A stretch of 64,000 nucleotides of DNA, taken from positions 5,146,001 through 5,210,000 of the forward strand of contig NC_026655.2 in the NCBI RefSeq assembly GCF_000004075.3. The letters run 5' to 3'. Shown here one piece after another: positions 49,269 to 61,048 of the stretch. Position 1 is the first letter of the stretch. Each line of letters opens with the position of its first letter. The notes under the pieces are model-generated. The model had not been told where the DNA came from, ran no database searches, and saw only the letters and a program-made list of their open reading frames with translations. The position numbers and the translations under genes were made by a program. The DNA is from Cucumis sativus (lineage: Eukaryota; Streptophyta; Magnoliopsida; Cucurbitales; Cucurbitaceae).

Positions 49269-50753
49269 AAAAAAGCAAAATAGAGAAGAAGCTTTTGTTT
49301 TTTGCTTTTTGAAATATTACACAAAGAATCACTTTCCAAAGAAAATTATCAAATTAAAGTTGAAAAGAGAGGATTATTGAAAACCTTTATAAATGGGTCA
49401 TTAGGGTTATCGTACACTACAAACTAAAGACTTAAAATAAAACAAAAGACGAGACCAACAAAATAAAAGCATATAGTTCAAATGACATTAATTAAATATT
49501 GTACTATCAATTTTCGTATTAAAATGAAAACATTATATTTATATTAATGATTTAGGTTGGGTTGCATGGGTCTTTTGAACGGATTATCAATTTATACATG
49601 CCATATGTCATTTGTTTGTAGAAAAATATTTGTTATGTACTGTAAACAAAACTATTGTCCAGATAATTTTCAAGTATACATTTTTATTCCAAAACTTTGA
49701 GCTTTTATCAATTAATTATTTAAAACCTTTCATAAGTTTATTAATTTACACCTACTAGAGTTAATTACACTTGTTTATGAGTATTTTCATAAGTAAGTCA
49801 ACTTACACCATTTATGATTGTCCTTAAAAATCATCAATGCACTGGATGAACTCAAATAAGATTCCATCCAATTTTGTTCAACTAATATTATTGTGTGAAA
49901 CTTAAGATTTGTGTTTATTAAATTCTTAAATTTTCGTAAGTGAGTATGACGAGGAAAGTTGTTTAGATCACAACCTTACAAAATAGACAACTAGAATATA
50001 TGCATGGACGATTAATAAAAGTAATTTTGACTAAAAGTCTAAATTGATTTATTTATAAAAGTTATAGAAATCTGATTCATACAGCATTATAAATTTCGGT
50101 ATAAATATTTACGGTCACGAAATTGGTTTAGGGGAAAAAATTTGAAAGTCGCAAACTGGTCTCTAGATTGGGCATTAGTATCCTGCCTCCTTTACCTATT
50201 TGATATTTGGGCCTAAAGCCCATCAAAATACCATTGGTGGGCTCTTGTTCGGCCCATTAGTTTCTTTGTTTTAAAAGGAAATTTGTTTTCTTTCAAATGT
50301 AAAATTACTTTTTTTTTAAAAAAAGTCATAACTAAATACTTGTGCTTTTTTTATTTTTTAAAATTCTTAAATATACAATTTTCATATCTATGAAAAAACA
50401 ATATTTTAATTCAATTACAAAATTCTAAAAACATCAACAAATTATGGATATACATAAATATATATATTAGCTTTAGCAAATTGTCTTCTCCAAAATTAGA
50501 TACCAACAAACAAAAAGAAAAGGTCTAATTGACTGAAGTAATAGTATTGATCTTCTAAATAAAATAGCAAAAATGTATTTGGATGGACCATGTTTTCATG
50601 ATGAATATGTGAGATATTACGAGTATACATTATTATTGTTGGTGATTTTAAACCCAAATTATAATAATTGGTAAATAATAAGATTAATAAAATAAGAAAG
50701 GTTAAAAATGGCATCCCCTAAAAAAGCAAAATAGAGAAGAAGCTTTTGTTTTT
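49269..50753 (+). repeat. 34-bp exact direct repeat, two copies 1.45 kb apart
   Basis: Bases 49269-49302 recur exactly at 50720-50753. In the first copy the flank completes an inverted repeat (AAAAAGCAAAA / TTTTGCTTTTT). The second copy lacks the right arm. The DNA between the copies is unrelated AT-rich sequence. Confidence 0.85.
50208..50256. promoter_or_regulatory. Orphan cluster of GGCCCA/TGGGC motifs
   Basis: TGGGCC 50208-50213, GCCCA 50218-50222, TGGGC 50238-50242 and GGCCCA 50251-50256 occur within 49 bases. Equivalent clusters in this window sit just before real genes (APC8, GIDB, glycosylase), but no open frame is near this one. Confidence 0.35.
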
Positions 50754-53700
50754 AGCAAACACCACACCAATATTATGTACAAATAATCTATTTTGCACTA
50801 TTTCTTATCCCTCCTTCAAAAGTTTACAATTTAGTGTTACATGATAATGTATGACTTATGTGGTGATGATGAAATAATAATAAATAAATAATAACAACAA
50901 TAATCTTATTTAATTAGCCTACGTCATGGCAGATGTCCAAATCTTATGCTTCCTTAATGTATAGCTTCAATGTCCACTAATTGGATTAATTAAAGATAAC
51001 TAAAATATAATTATTGACGTTAAAGCTTGCAAATGATTAAAACAGTTATATATATATATATATATATAGTTTAGCCAAGTCCAAATCAATGGATAATGCC
51101 AACTATATTAAACCTTATTATTTTTTTCCTTTTTGTTCATATTGGCCTTTGATTATTATTATTGTTTAAGTATTTGAGATTCAGCCAATAAGCATCAGCT
51201 GACTATGCCAAACACAAGATATGTGTATACATATATATATATATAGGTGAAACGATTGTATTGACATTATTTTTATAGTTATTGTTTTCTTTTTAAGATC
51301 AGAAACAGAAAATAATTTTAAGTTATTTAATGTATTATAATTAAAGTTATAAAGAGTGATGTTAGCTTATATTAAAAACATTCCCAAAAGTATTGTATGG
51401 ATATTTAATAAATGACTATATATAAACATTATATTTATTGAGAATAATAAATTTATATTTATATATAATTAATCAATTTCATAAATTGGTATTTTATTTA
51501 TTTTATAAAAAAAATGCGATTTTTTAGTATTATAGTTTAAGTATATAAGAGGGTGAGAAGATTTATTTTTAAATAGACAAATATTTGAATATTACATATT
51601 AACTCATCAACTTTATATTTTAAAGAAATGAAGAAAATTGTGTAATAAGAATTACTCTTCAATTTATTATAATATGGAGTGACATAACCATTTCTTAATC
51701 TTCATATTATACTAAAACACTAACAAGTGACAACGAAAATTCCTTAGTTGATTGACATTTATTGTTTTTTTTTTTCAAGTTGAAATTCAATTTCAATATT
51801 TTCCAAAATCTTGTTAGGGAAAGCTATTACAAGTTTTCACATTTTACTAGTAGAACATTTTGTAGCCAATTATTTAAATGGTTAGTTCAAGTTCATCTAA
51901 CACACGTAATATTAAAAAAGACTACGTGAGAGTACTCAAAGATATTAAAACATAAACATTAAAAAACTCTATGAGTCATGCAAACAATTGAAAGAAAGTT
52001 ATAAAAGGCTCCATAGTTTGGGTGTGTCACTAGAAGAAGCTAATTTTTGTTTGATCTAGATATCGACTGTAAATGAAAATGTACCGATGAGCCATGCAAA
52101 TAATAATTGACAAACAAAATTTATTTGTAAAATATAAAATTTTAAAATTTATTTCTAGTAACAGAGAAGGAATTAATAACATTATATTGTCATTTATATT
52201 TATTTAGAAATGTTCAAATAATGAAAATTATTTTGAAAAATACAAACATAAAGAGTGGGATGAAAACGTGGGTGTAGCATAGGAATTATCTTATAATATC
52301 TCAATATGTCAAGTTTTGTTATTAATTAGAAATTTAAAATAAGATAGGAATAAATCATGGAATTAAATTAATACATATCATGTCTATTAAACTAATACCA
52401 ACTTGTTTCTCTTAATTAGACTTGATCCAGTCAGGTTTCATTATTTTTTCCCCTAAAATTCTTTAATTATATCATACTTAATTATCATCATTTTCTCTAA
52501 TGATATCAAAGTAATCTACGCACGTATGTAATTACTTATCTCATGCTATACTATTTTAGTCTAAACATATATAAAATAATCAATATAATATCTGTCAAAA
52601 TGTAATATACAAACTGTTTATAAATAATAAATGAAATAACTAAAATAAGTGTAGCTCAACGTTCCACATGCTATAAACATATTTGAAATTATTTACAAAA
52701 TAATATAGTAAAAACTATCCAATTATTTGAATTTTGGATTTTTGTTTTTTTTTTTTTGGTTATACTTTGTAAAAAAACAATAAATTCAATGAAAATTGAA
52801 GACTATATTAGAAAGCCTAATTTAAGTTCGAGATCAAAATATATTTTATACACCATTAGGGATGTTTGTAAAATATTTGAAAATCGAACCGATTTGACAA
52901 ACCAAACCGAAACCAATTGAATTCAGTTTCAATGCGCGGTTTATGTTATGTTGAAACTACTTCTTATGCGGTCAATTTTGTTTAATGTTTTATATTGATT
53001 ATAAAATCGAACTGAATCGCACTATTTAAAAAAAAAACTAAAGAAATATTCATGAAGGTATTGTTTCTAAAACTTGGTTAAATATGTTGACCCGACATGC
53101 ACTGATATCTAAAATAAAATAAAAAGTACATTTTATAGAACTCACTGCTATTGTTGTGGTTTGAGATTGTTTGGAATTTAAAATAGAAAGACAATTTTTA
53201 TCGAACTTGATGCTTTGGTAGACATATATTCTTCATGATTTACACAGACAAAACAAAACTGCATATGCAGTTCGGTTTAATTTTTGTATGAGATTTTTTT
53301 TACATTTTGCATTTGGTGCGATTTTAATTTGAAACCGAACCACGAACACTCCTATACACTGTAAAGATTCATTAATAAAAAATATACACGATATTTGAAG
53401 AATTTTTACATAAACTTCCTTCTAATTACTAATTTTATTTAAATATGGTTTGAAATAAACAAATGTGAAAGAATTGAATTAGGGAAAAAAAGATGGGAGT
53501 GAAAATGAAGGAAGGAAGAGAGTATATGTTGATAAAATGTCTACTCTTACGCGTACAACTATAAACTAAAATAATATATATTGTTTATAAGAAAAAGTAA
53601 TTGAAATTTAGTTAATATTTTCACCAAATAATTGGATTTGTTGACTGTTGTGAAGGCCATCGTCGCATTTAACGGTAACGGGAATACGGACTCCCAAAAT

Positions 53701-54508
53701 AATTAAATCATTAATAATTGGATGAGACCCTTCACAATTATTCTGACGTCACCTTCATTACGTATTGTGTTATAATGTTATATTCTGCATCTCAACTATA
53801 AGTTATTATTATTTATTTCTTTTTCAAATATCCATTTATAATTAGGTTATATCAATTTAAATCTTAATTTTAACTATTATTTTTAAAAGAAAATTCAAAA
53901 ATAGAATAGTCACAAACTATTTACACTTTTTCTTAAACAAAGTCATTAAAAGAGACCAAATCCCTAGAATGGTAAATAAATATATATATATATATTTGAA
54001 AATATAAGTAGGAAGATTTAAACTCAGAGTTGAGGTTGAGGATTATAAATATATAAGTTTTACAAATTGTGAATTCAAATCTGGAACAACTAAATTTGTA
54101 AAATGTGTAAATAAAATTAGAAACTGATTTCATATGTTATGCACATTTTTAGAAATATATACATTTATTAAACAAAGAGGACCTTATACTTGACAGTTTA
54201 ACGGCAGGGGGAGGCAGGTAAATGCCGCCGCGACGGTCGGCGGGATGTTGATTCACCGATCCTCTTCGCACAAAATAATACAAAGATTCATTCATTCATT
54301 GCAAAGTCAAAACTCCATTCCACTCCCAATCTCCGACCCAGTCTTCATCCAACCTTCATAATAGAAAAAAAAGGCAAAAAAAGGACAAATCTTCTCTCTC
54401 CGCGCAGACTTTTGCCATAAATCAAACTCCCCAACACTCAATTTCATCAAACCCATCGGTTCTTTCCCTCTCTACATTTCTGAATTTTGCCCTGTTTTTG
54501 GCTAAGAA

Positions 54509-56131
54509 ATGGTCGGCCATGGCAACCACAGGTTGAAACTCTCCATCTTCCACCACCGATCTTCCTCCGATCCCAAACCTCAACGCCCAAAAGACTGTCC
54601 CCAAGAATACCTTTGCCCAATTTCCAAGTCTTTAATGGCCGACCCAGTTGTCGTCTCCTCCGGTCAAACCTTCGAGCGTCTCTCTGTTGAAGTTTGTCAA
54701 GACTTGGGGTTTTCCCCCAGGCTTGAAGAAGATGACTCAAGGTCCGATTTCTCCTCTGTTATAACCAACAGGAACATAAGATCTACCATTCTCAAATGGT
54801 GCGATAACAACGGAATCGAACATCCCCAACCACCGTCTTACACTTCCATTGAACTCGTTGTTCGTCAATTAATGCAGAAGGAGGAGCAGGAGAATCGATT
54901 CGAGGTTTCTGATAGCGCGTTGATTAGGGGCGTCGCTGATAAACCGACGGGAGTTGCGGTTCATGCTACCACCGAAGTTGGGTTGCGACTGAACCGATTT
55001 CAACTCAACTCGCCGGAGCAGACTGAGGAGGTCATACGGGAGAGTACTCTCTTGCCTTTCAAAACACAACCATCTAGTTATGCTACCAATTCTCCTTCCT
55101 CTTCACATGGAGGCATCGATAGAGATTCCAATCACAGAGGATATTCTGATTCGTATGCCCCAAATTTAGAGGAAGAATCTCGACTCATTTTGAAATTCAG
55201 AAGCAACGACGAATTCGAGCAACGAGAAGGAGTGATTTCCCTACGAAAATTAACGAAATCAAACGAATCGATTAGGGCTTCTTTGTGTACAAAAGAATTC
55301 CTCGCCGCCTTACTTCCTCTGATTTTATCCCGATCTACAAATGTCCAGATCAACGCAGTAGCTTCCGTCGTGAATCTCTCTCTCGAGAAAGCGAACAAAT
55401 TGAAGATCGTACGCGCAGGATTTGTTCCGCCATTAATCGACGTTTTAGACGGCGGAAACACCGAATCTCAAGAACACGCTGCCGGCGCTTTGTTCAGTTT
55501 ATCATTAGACGACGAGAACAAAATGGCGATTGGAATTCTCGGCGCGTTACCGGTGTTGATGAACACGCTCCGATCCGACAGTGAGAGAACGAGGAACGAT
55601 TCAGCTCTTTGTTTGTATCATTTGACTCTAAACCCCAGCAACCGAGTCAAACTGGTGAAACTCGGTGCCGTTCCAATTCTGCTATCGTTGACGAGAATCG
55701 AAGGGTGTACGAGCCGAATAGTACTGATTCTATGTAACATTGCGGTGTCTGTGGACGGGAGATCGGCGATGCTGGATGCGAATGCGGTGAGTTGTTTGGT
55801 GGGGTTATTGAAGGAGAAGGAGATGGATTCCGAGTCGACTCGGGAGAATTGTGTGGTGGCGCTTTACGCACTGAGTCAAGGAGGATTCCGATTCAGAGGA
55901 TTGGCGAAGGAGGCCGGCGCGGTGGAGGTTCTGAGAGAGGTTGAAGAAAGAGGAAGCGAGCGGGCGAGGGAGAAGGCTAAGAGGATCTTGCAGATGATGA
56001 GAACCGGTGGGAGCGGCTCGGTCGAGATTGAAGGTGTCGTCCAACATGGTCTTGATATGGGTGGAGTCAGCTGGACCGGTCGGGTTGGTACCGGCTTGAA
56101 CCGGTACTCTACAAATACCACTAAGTTTTGA
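54509..56131 (+). CDS. PUB38: U-box/ARM-repeat E3 ubiquitin ligase, PUB38/PUB39-like
   Basis: An intronless 540-residue protein. ATG 54509 starts MVGHGNHRLKLSIFHHRSSS, matching the basic MGGNGKHRWK-type start of the family. The U-box spans about residues 31-107, with LCPISKSLMADPVVVSSGQT and VITNRNIRSTILKWC. The family's insert (LEEDDSRSDFSSV) lies between the two halves. A poorly conserved linker follows to about 220, then ARM repeats to about 500, for example QINAVASVVNLSLEKANKL, ESQEHAAGALFSLSLDDENK and RNDSALCLYHLTLNPSNRVK. The U-box recruits a ubiquitin-charged E2 and ARM repeats bind substrate. Class members act in ABA, gibberellin and brassinosteroid signalling, and the target of this one is unknown. 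PUB38/39 is favoured over PUB40/41 by overall similarity from memory. Confidence 0.94.
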   Translation: MVGHGNHRLKLSIFHHRSSSDPKPQRPKDCPQEYLCPISKSLMADPVVVSSGQTFERLSVEVCQDLGFSPRLEEDDSRSDFSSVITNRNIRSTILKWCDNNGIEHPQPPSYTSIELVVRQLMQKEEQENRFEVSDSALIRGVADKPTGVAVHATTEVGLRLNRFQLNSPEQTEEVIRESTLLPFKTQPSSYATNSPSSSHGGIDRDSNHRGYSDSYAPNLEEESRLILKFRSNDEFEQREGVISLRKLTKSNESIRASLCTKEFLAALLPLILSRSTNVQINAVASVVNLSLEKANKLKIVRAGFVPPLIDVLDGGNTESQEHAAGALFSLSLDDENKMAIGILGALPVLMNTLRSDSERTRNDSALCLYHLTLNPSNRVKLVKLGAVPILLSLTRIEGCTSRIVLILCNIAVSVDGRSAMLDANAVSCLVGLLKEKEMDSESTRENCVVALYALSQGGFRFRGLAKEAGAVEVLREVEERGSERAREKAKRILQMMRTGGSGSVEIEGVVQHGLDMGGVSWTGRVGTGLNRYSTNTTKF

Positions 56132-57223
56132 TTTGATTTTTTCTCCTCTTTTTTGAATGTGAATTTTATTTTTAGGACTTAGTTATTTGTATAGTTATTT
56201 ATTGATGTTCAAAGAAAAAACACGCATTGCTACATTCAATTTTTTAAAATGTATTATATTTGATATCAATTTTGTTTTAATCCACTTAATTTTGGGTTTG
56301 TTCTTTCACTAATTTTTTAGAAAATATTTGTATTCAATATTTACCGAGAAAATGCATGTAAAAACAAATTTTTAATTTATAAAAATCTTATAATAAAACA
56401 ATCGAGAGAGCAGAGTAGTGTCTATAAGCTTATTTTAATTAAAATTAAAGTAAGATATTGAAAAGTGTATATTTGTTTGGTAATCTTTTGGCTTTTAAAA
56501 TGTGATATAGGACCTTTTTATATTAAACAAATCGTTGAATAATTTTTAATTTTTTTAAAAAAATTGTGTAAATATTTAGAAATCACCCATATTTGGAATA
56601 ATAAGTTATAATTTTTTAGCTCATCTTTCTATCCAAGAAAATGTAGGCTTTACGACTAAAATTAATAATTTTGTGTTTTGTTGAAGTATACTGTACGACT
56701 GGACAATGCGTCTAAGAGATAGAAAATATGATCTCAAATAGATTTTGCCATGTATTTTAATGAAGTAACATAGTCCATCCGATATTTAACTAGTTTCATT
56801 TTACAAATATAAAAACTAACATGTATGTTTTGAAACATATACTCTAAATACATATAAACTTTAAATTTGAATACTAAAACTATATTTTATCCCACAATTT
56901 TCCTCTCACACCATCATATCCATTATTAAATTCACAAGAAAAACGAAGACATATCAACCAATTAAAAAGTTAAATAATTAATTAAATTTGATGTAATCAC
57001 CACAAAATTTGTAAGGAGCACCTTTGAACAAGAAAAAGAAGAAGCCAATATGATTCATAAATAATGAATAAGACAAACTTACCTTCCTTCCTTTATAATA
57101 TAAAGTTCAAATCTTCCAAATTCTGTACACTCATTTGATCATGAAGACTTTTTTTTTAAAAATTTGTTTTTATTAACTAAAAGAAAAACAATTAATAAGA
57201 TCAATATAAGGTTTGGTGAGGTG

Positions 57224-57830
57224 TTGACCGTTGACCAAGGAATTAAAATGGTTCTCACATTCCATTACATTACATGTGTGACATGTCCTAATCTTAGTAT
57301 TAAATTAAAAAGAAAAAAACTAAGATTCTAATTTTCTTTGTCAAACTTTCAAAGGCAAATAGACAAAATCACATTTATACATCTATGTCTATATCATCCT
57401 TATACTGTTATTATTATGTGACGAGTTTCCATTAAATTATGCTTGAATAGCCTTTTCAAATGACAAGACACCATTTATCATTTAACAATAAATCTTCAAT
57501 GTTTACGTAGGTTGCACATTTAGTAAAAATAATTACTGTTTTTGTGAGGGTAATCTAAGAAGGATTGAATCTTCCGTGTAGATCTAAGCCAAAGAGGTTT
57601 TAGGAGAGAAGGTCACACGTTCTGAATAGGAAAAGCCTTTAGCTTGGAATTTAGGCAAAGTATTTACCACAAACCATAAATATTGTACTAATAGAAAATA
57701 TTGAATAAGAAAAATATGATATTTTTGCTTGCTTCGTGTATTAAAATCTCATACAATATTTTCACAATGACACTAATGATAACGAAAAGTTAGAATAACG
57801 TAGTTGACTTTGACCACCTCATCCGGTCAA
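57224..57830. promoter_or_regulatory. W-box cluster (TTGACC/T), five sites
   Basis: TTGACC at 57224-57229 and 57231-57236, TTGACT at 57804-57809, TTGACC at 57810-57815 and an inverted GGTCAA at 57825-57830. Paired W-boxes are typical WRKY targets. They lie 1.1-1.7 kb before the glycosylase and a similar distance after PUB38, so the target gene is unclear. Confidence 0.35.
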
Positions 57831-58874
57831 GTTGTTAATAAGCATATGACATTTGGGATGGAGGTGAATTTTATATAACATTATATTTTAGAAGATAGAA
57901 AATTTAAAAGAATTAATGTACCAAATAATATTTTATAATGTTTGACCTAAATAGTTGTAACGTTTAGTTAAAAGATAAAAGACAAAGTAAGAATTTAAGA
58001 AAAATAAAAGTGAAAAGATGTGATTGTCCGTTCAAATATATCTCCGTTGTTAGATATTGATGTTTCGTATCTATGGTCCAATCATGTCTCCACTTACTTG
58101 AATAATTGTAACATGTCAAGTGATCTGACTCTATTCAATTATATTATAGAGTTGTGAGAAGAAAAATAAGTGTAAATTATGAAAAGTTGTAAGGGAAAAA
58201 ATGAAAACACAAGGATTTCATCTCAAAGTATACACAAATTTTATGCCAAAATCCAAATAGGAGACACACCTGATCTTGACAAAACATAATAGTAAATTTG
58301 TTTGAATAGAAAAATGGTGGGACTTGAAAAATAGAAAAGTTGCATACACGAATTTGTTGTTTAAGTTAGAGACGGAGAGAGTGGAAGCTATTGAATTTCA
58401 AAGTAGGAGTAAAACTACCTTATTTGAAGTTATAATGAAGTATTTTATGGAAGTGATTGACCTAAGTTAGAGTACCATAATCCCTATAGAATGATTATAT
58501 AACCAATCAAATTGTTGAGCATAGTAGATCTCATGTTCCGCTAAGATTTGTAATCTTGGTTGTGGCTGAGCATCTCCTCTCAATTCCATTTGGGTCCAAA
58601 AGTGATTTTAGGGACGGAACGTATGTAAAACACGTCTCATTAGCTATTTTTCGAGGGTTATTATTGGACGAGATTGAAGGCATAAATTTGGATTTTGACA
58701 CAAACGTCTTTCGAATTGTTTTTTAACCAAACTTTGTCATTTTCTCGATTTTATTAGTTCTCTTTTTATTTCATGTCAATTATGTGATTTGATCTAAAAT
58801 TATTTCTTATAATAATTGATAAAGGAAATAAATTGAGCCAAAAGAAAAGTCAAATTCGTTGCCATTTAAACAAA

Positions 58875-58911
58875 TGGGCCGTTCACGAAGCCCACGCTAA
58901 AGAGAAGCCCA
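58875..58911 (+). promoter_or_regulatory. Site II-like elements before the DNA glycosylase
   Basis: TGGGCC at 58875-58880 and GCCCA at 58890-58894 and 58907-58911, ending 55 bases before the ATG. Confidence 0.45.
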
Positions 58912-58965
58912 AAACAGGGATCCATATGATGAAGGAACGAATCGGCTTCGAAAATTGACGGAACG

Positions 58966-61048
58966 ATGAAGAAGACGACCGGTAAGAAGAGGCGTCTTCA
59001 AAAACCAGAACCACCGGCCGATTCTCACTCCGATGGACCTCAATTTAAATCAATCAGAACTGTTAATGGCTTCAATTGCTCGACTATTGACCCGTATCCA
59101 GCTCATTCTTCTCCCACTTCGGACGAATGTCTGTCCGTGAGGGATGATCTGTTGAATCTTCATGGCTTCCCGCGAGAGTTTCTTAAGTATAGGAAGGAGC
59201 GAGAGAGGCTGAGCGAGTGCTGCTCTGTCGTGGACGGCGTCCGCGCTGAGCACCGGGATAATGTGGAGTCGGAGTTCGTCGATGAGAAGGAAAGCGTTTT
59301 GGATGGATTGGTGAAAACTGTGCTATCGCAGAACACTACGGAGGCTAATTCCGAGAGGGCTTTTGCTTCTCTCAAGTCCGCCTTTGCTGCTTGGGAGGAT
59401 GTGAGTCTTCTGCTTTCTTTGATTGGATTACGGCTGTTCTTTCTTTTTATGTTGGATGACATGTTCTTAGGACAGATTTCTGTCAATTTCTTTTTGCAAT
59501 GGAACGTCAATGAACAGGATTTAGAAAAATGGAAACTGAATTCTCTTAGTTAGTTCTTGTTTTGTCAATGTAATATTTTTATCCAATATCATTATTTAGT
59601 AGTTTTTCTTGTGTCGTTCTTGCATAAACCATAACCATGAGTCAATTCTGAACTTGAACATCTCTACTTTCTAATCTTTTGAAAGTTATCTTTCATAATA
59701 AATCTTATATTTAGTTTAAGGGCAAACAAAATTGCTATCTGAAATTCAAATTTGGACAATGTGATTGGAGAGTTGGAGTATGTAGGACAGACCTTCAATG
59801 GTTTTTCCCAGCAATTTTGATGAAGTGTGCCTTTTAAGAAAGGGGTTTTGATTTATCATTTATGTACTCATATTTGAATGTAGGTTCTTTCAGCTGAATC
59901 CAAATGCATAGAGGATGCCATAAGATGCGGAGGATTAGCATCTACAAAAGCCTCTTGCATAAAAAATATATTGAGTTCTCTGTCAAAGAGAAGAGGCAAA
60001 TTATGCTTGGAGTTCTTGCGCGATTTATCCATCGATGAAATAAAGGCAGAGCTGTCGACTTTCAAAGGAATTGGCCCCAAAACGGTATTGTTTCTCAAAA
60101 AAAAACAACTTCCTTTGTAATCTAATTTATATTTTAACATTTCAGATTTTGTCAGTTCATGGAACTATACCACCCAACTTTTGTATCCTATAAAACACAG
60201 ACACTGACGCTCCTGGCACGTCTCTGTCCATTTTTCTCTTAATCTTAGGGGTTTTCAATTCTCACCCATTGATTTTTCCATCCTCAAAACCCACTGGCCA
60301 CTTACATGTAACGAACGAACGTTCTTTTAATCTTCAAAGCAAATATTCACAGTTTGTTCAAATATTCACCCGTACATTTATTGTTGTAAGAAAAACAAAG
60401 TGTGTCCCAAACATGTCGTGTCCTACATTTTAAAAATTAACATGTTACCGTGTCAGCATTGCATCGTGTGTAAATGTTTATGCTTGTGTCTTAGCCTTTA
60501 CCTATTGGGATCGTAGTTTAAAGGCTTCTACTGTTTTTTTCTCTTTTTTTTGTGTGTATGTGTTTTCATGGTTAGCTATGGCTTGCATTTTTCATAAAAT
60601 TCCTCGAACATCTTGGTTGCTTAGTGTTATAGCATCAATAATCAATCATACAAGTTATAAATGACAGGTGGCCTGTGTCCTGATGTTCAATCTTCAGAAA
60701 GATGATTTTCCAGTGGACACTCATGTGAGTAATTGAATTACTCTTTCGGATGAGTTTGTGATCCGTGTTCTCTAAAGACCATTGAAAGGTTTTGATTCTC
60801 CAACGACATGTTTGCAGGTATTTCAGATTGCAAAGTTTGTGGGTTGGGTCCCGGATGACGCAGACAGGAACAAAACATATCTTCATCTCAACAAAAGGAT
60901 CCCAAATCATCTCAAGTTTGATCTCAACTGTCTTCTTTATACTCATGGAAAGCTCTGTTCGAAATGTACGAAGAAAACAGGCACCCGACAGCGAAGGGGA
61001 TCTGAAGAACAATCTTGTCCTTTGTTCAAGTACTCCTATAACCCTTAA
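58966..61048 (+). CDS. HhH-GPD DNA glycosylase / endonuclease III-like (At3g47830 type)
   Basis: Four exons, 58966-59400, 59884-60084, 60668-60724 and 60818-61048, code for 307 residues. Junctions are gt/ag and in phase. The basic N-terminus (MKKTTGKKRRLQK) suggests nuclear import. VLDGLVKTVLSQNTTEANSE begins the HhH-GPD domain. The helix-hairpin-helix is LSTFKGIGPKTVACVLMF with catalytic-type Lys211, and PVDTHVFQ supplies Asp229. The 18-residue spacing equals that of Lys120 and Asp138 in E. coli Nth, so a bifunctional glycosylase/AP-lyase mechanism is likely. The C-terminus has Cys269, 278, 281 and 298, resembling an iron-sulfur ligand set with altered spacing (x8, x2, x16). Role: base excision repair of damaged bases. 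It is far shorter than DME/ROS1 demethylases and lacks their domains. The substrate is not predictable from sequence. Confidence 0.93.

Larger units (their letters stand above)
38758..54508. other. 15.7-kb gene desert between GIDB and PUB38-like gene
   Basis: No coding sequence can be supported and no transposon or retroelement protein is visible in any frame. The region is extremely AT-rich. It contains microsatellites, two tRNA-like repeats (40670, 42270), a diverged dispersed repeat (45755-45925), a GC-rich inverted repeat (39868-39949), a GA/CT-rich leader-like patch (46085-46900), an orphan GGCCCA cluster (50208-50256) and a duplicated 34-bp block (49269 and 50720). TGACGTCA at 53744-53751 is the last notable motif before the PUB gene. 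Confidence 0.55.
56132..58965. other. Intergenic between PUB38-like gene and DNA glycosylase
   Basis: No gene seen. It holds a set of W-box (TTGAC) motifs at 57224-57236 and 57804-57830 and, just before the glycosylase, TGGGCC/GCCCA motifs. The remainder is AT-rich without clear repeats. Confidence 0.55.

Noticed and set aside
55132-55461. Minus-strand and alternative-frame ORFs inside the PUB38-like gene
   Set aside because: Shadows of the U-box/ARM frame. Their peptides have no recognisable domains.
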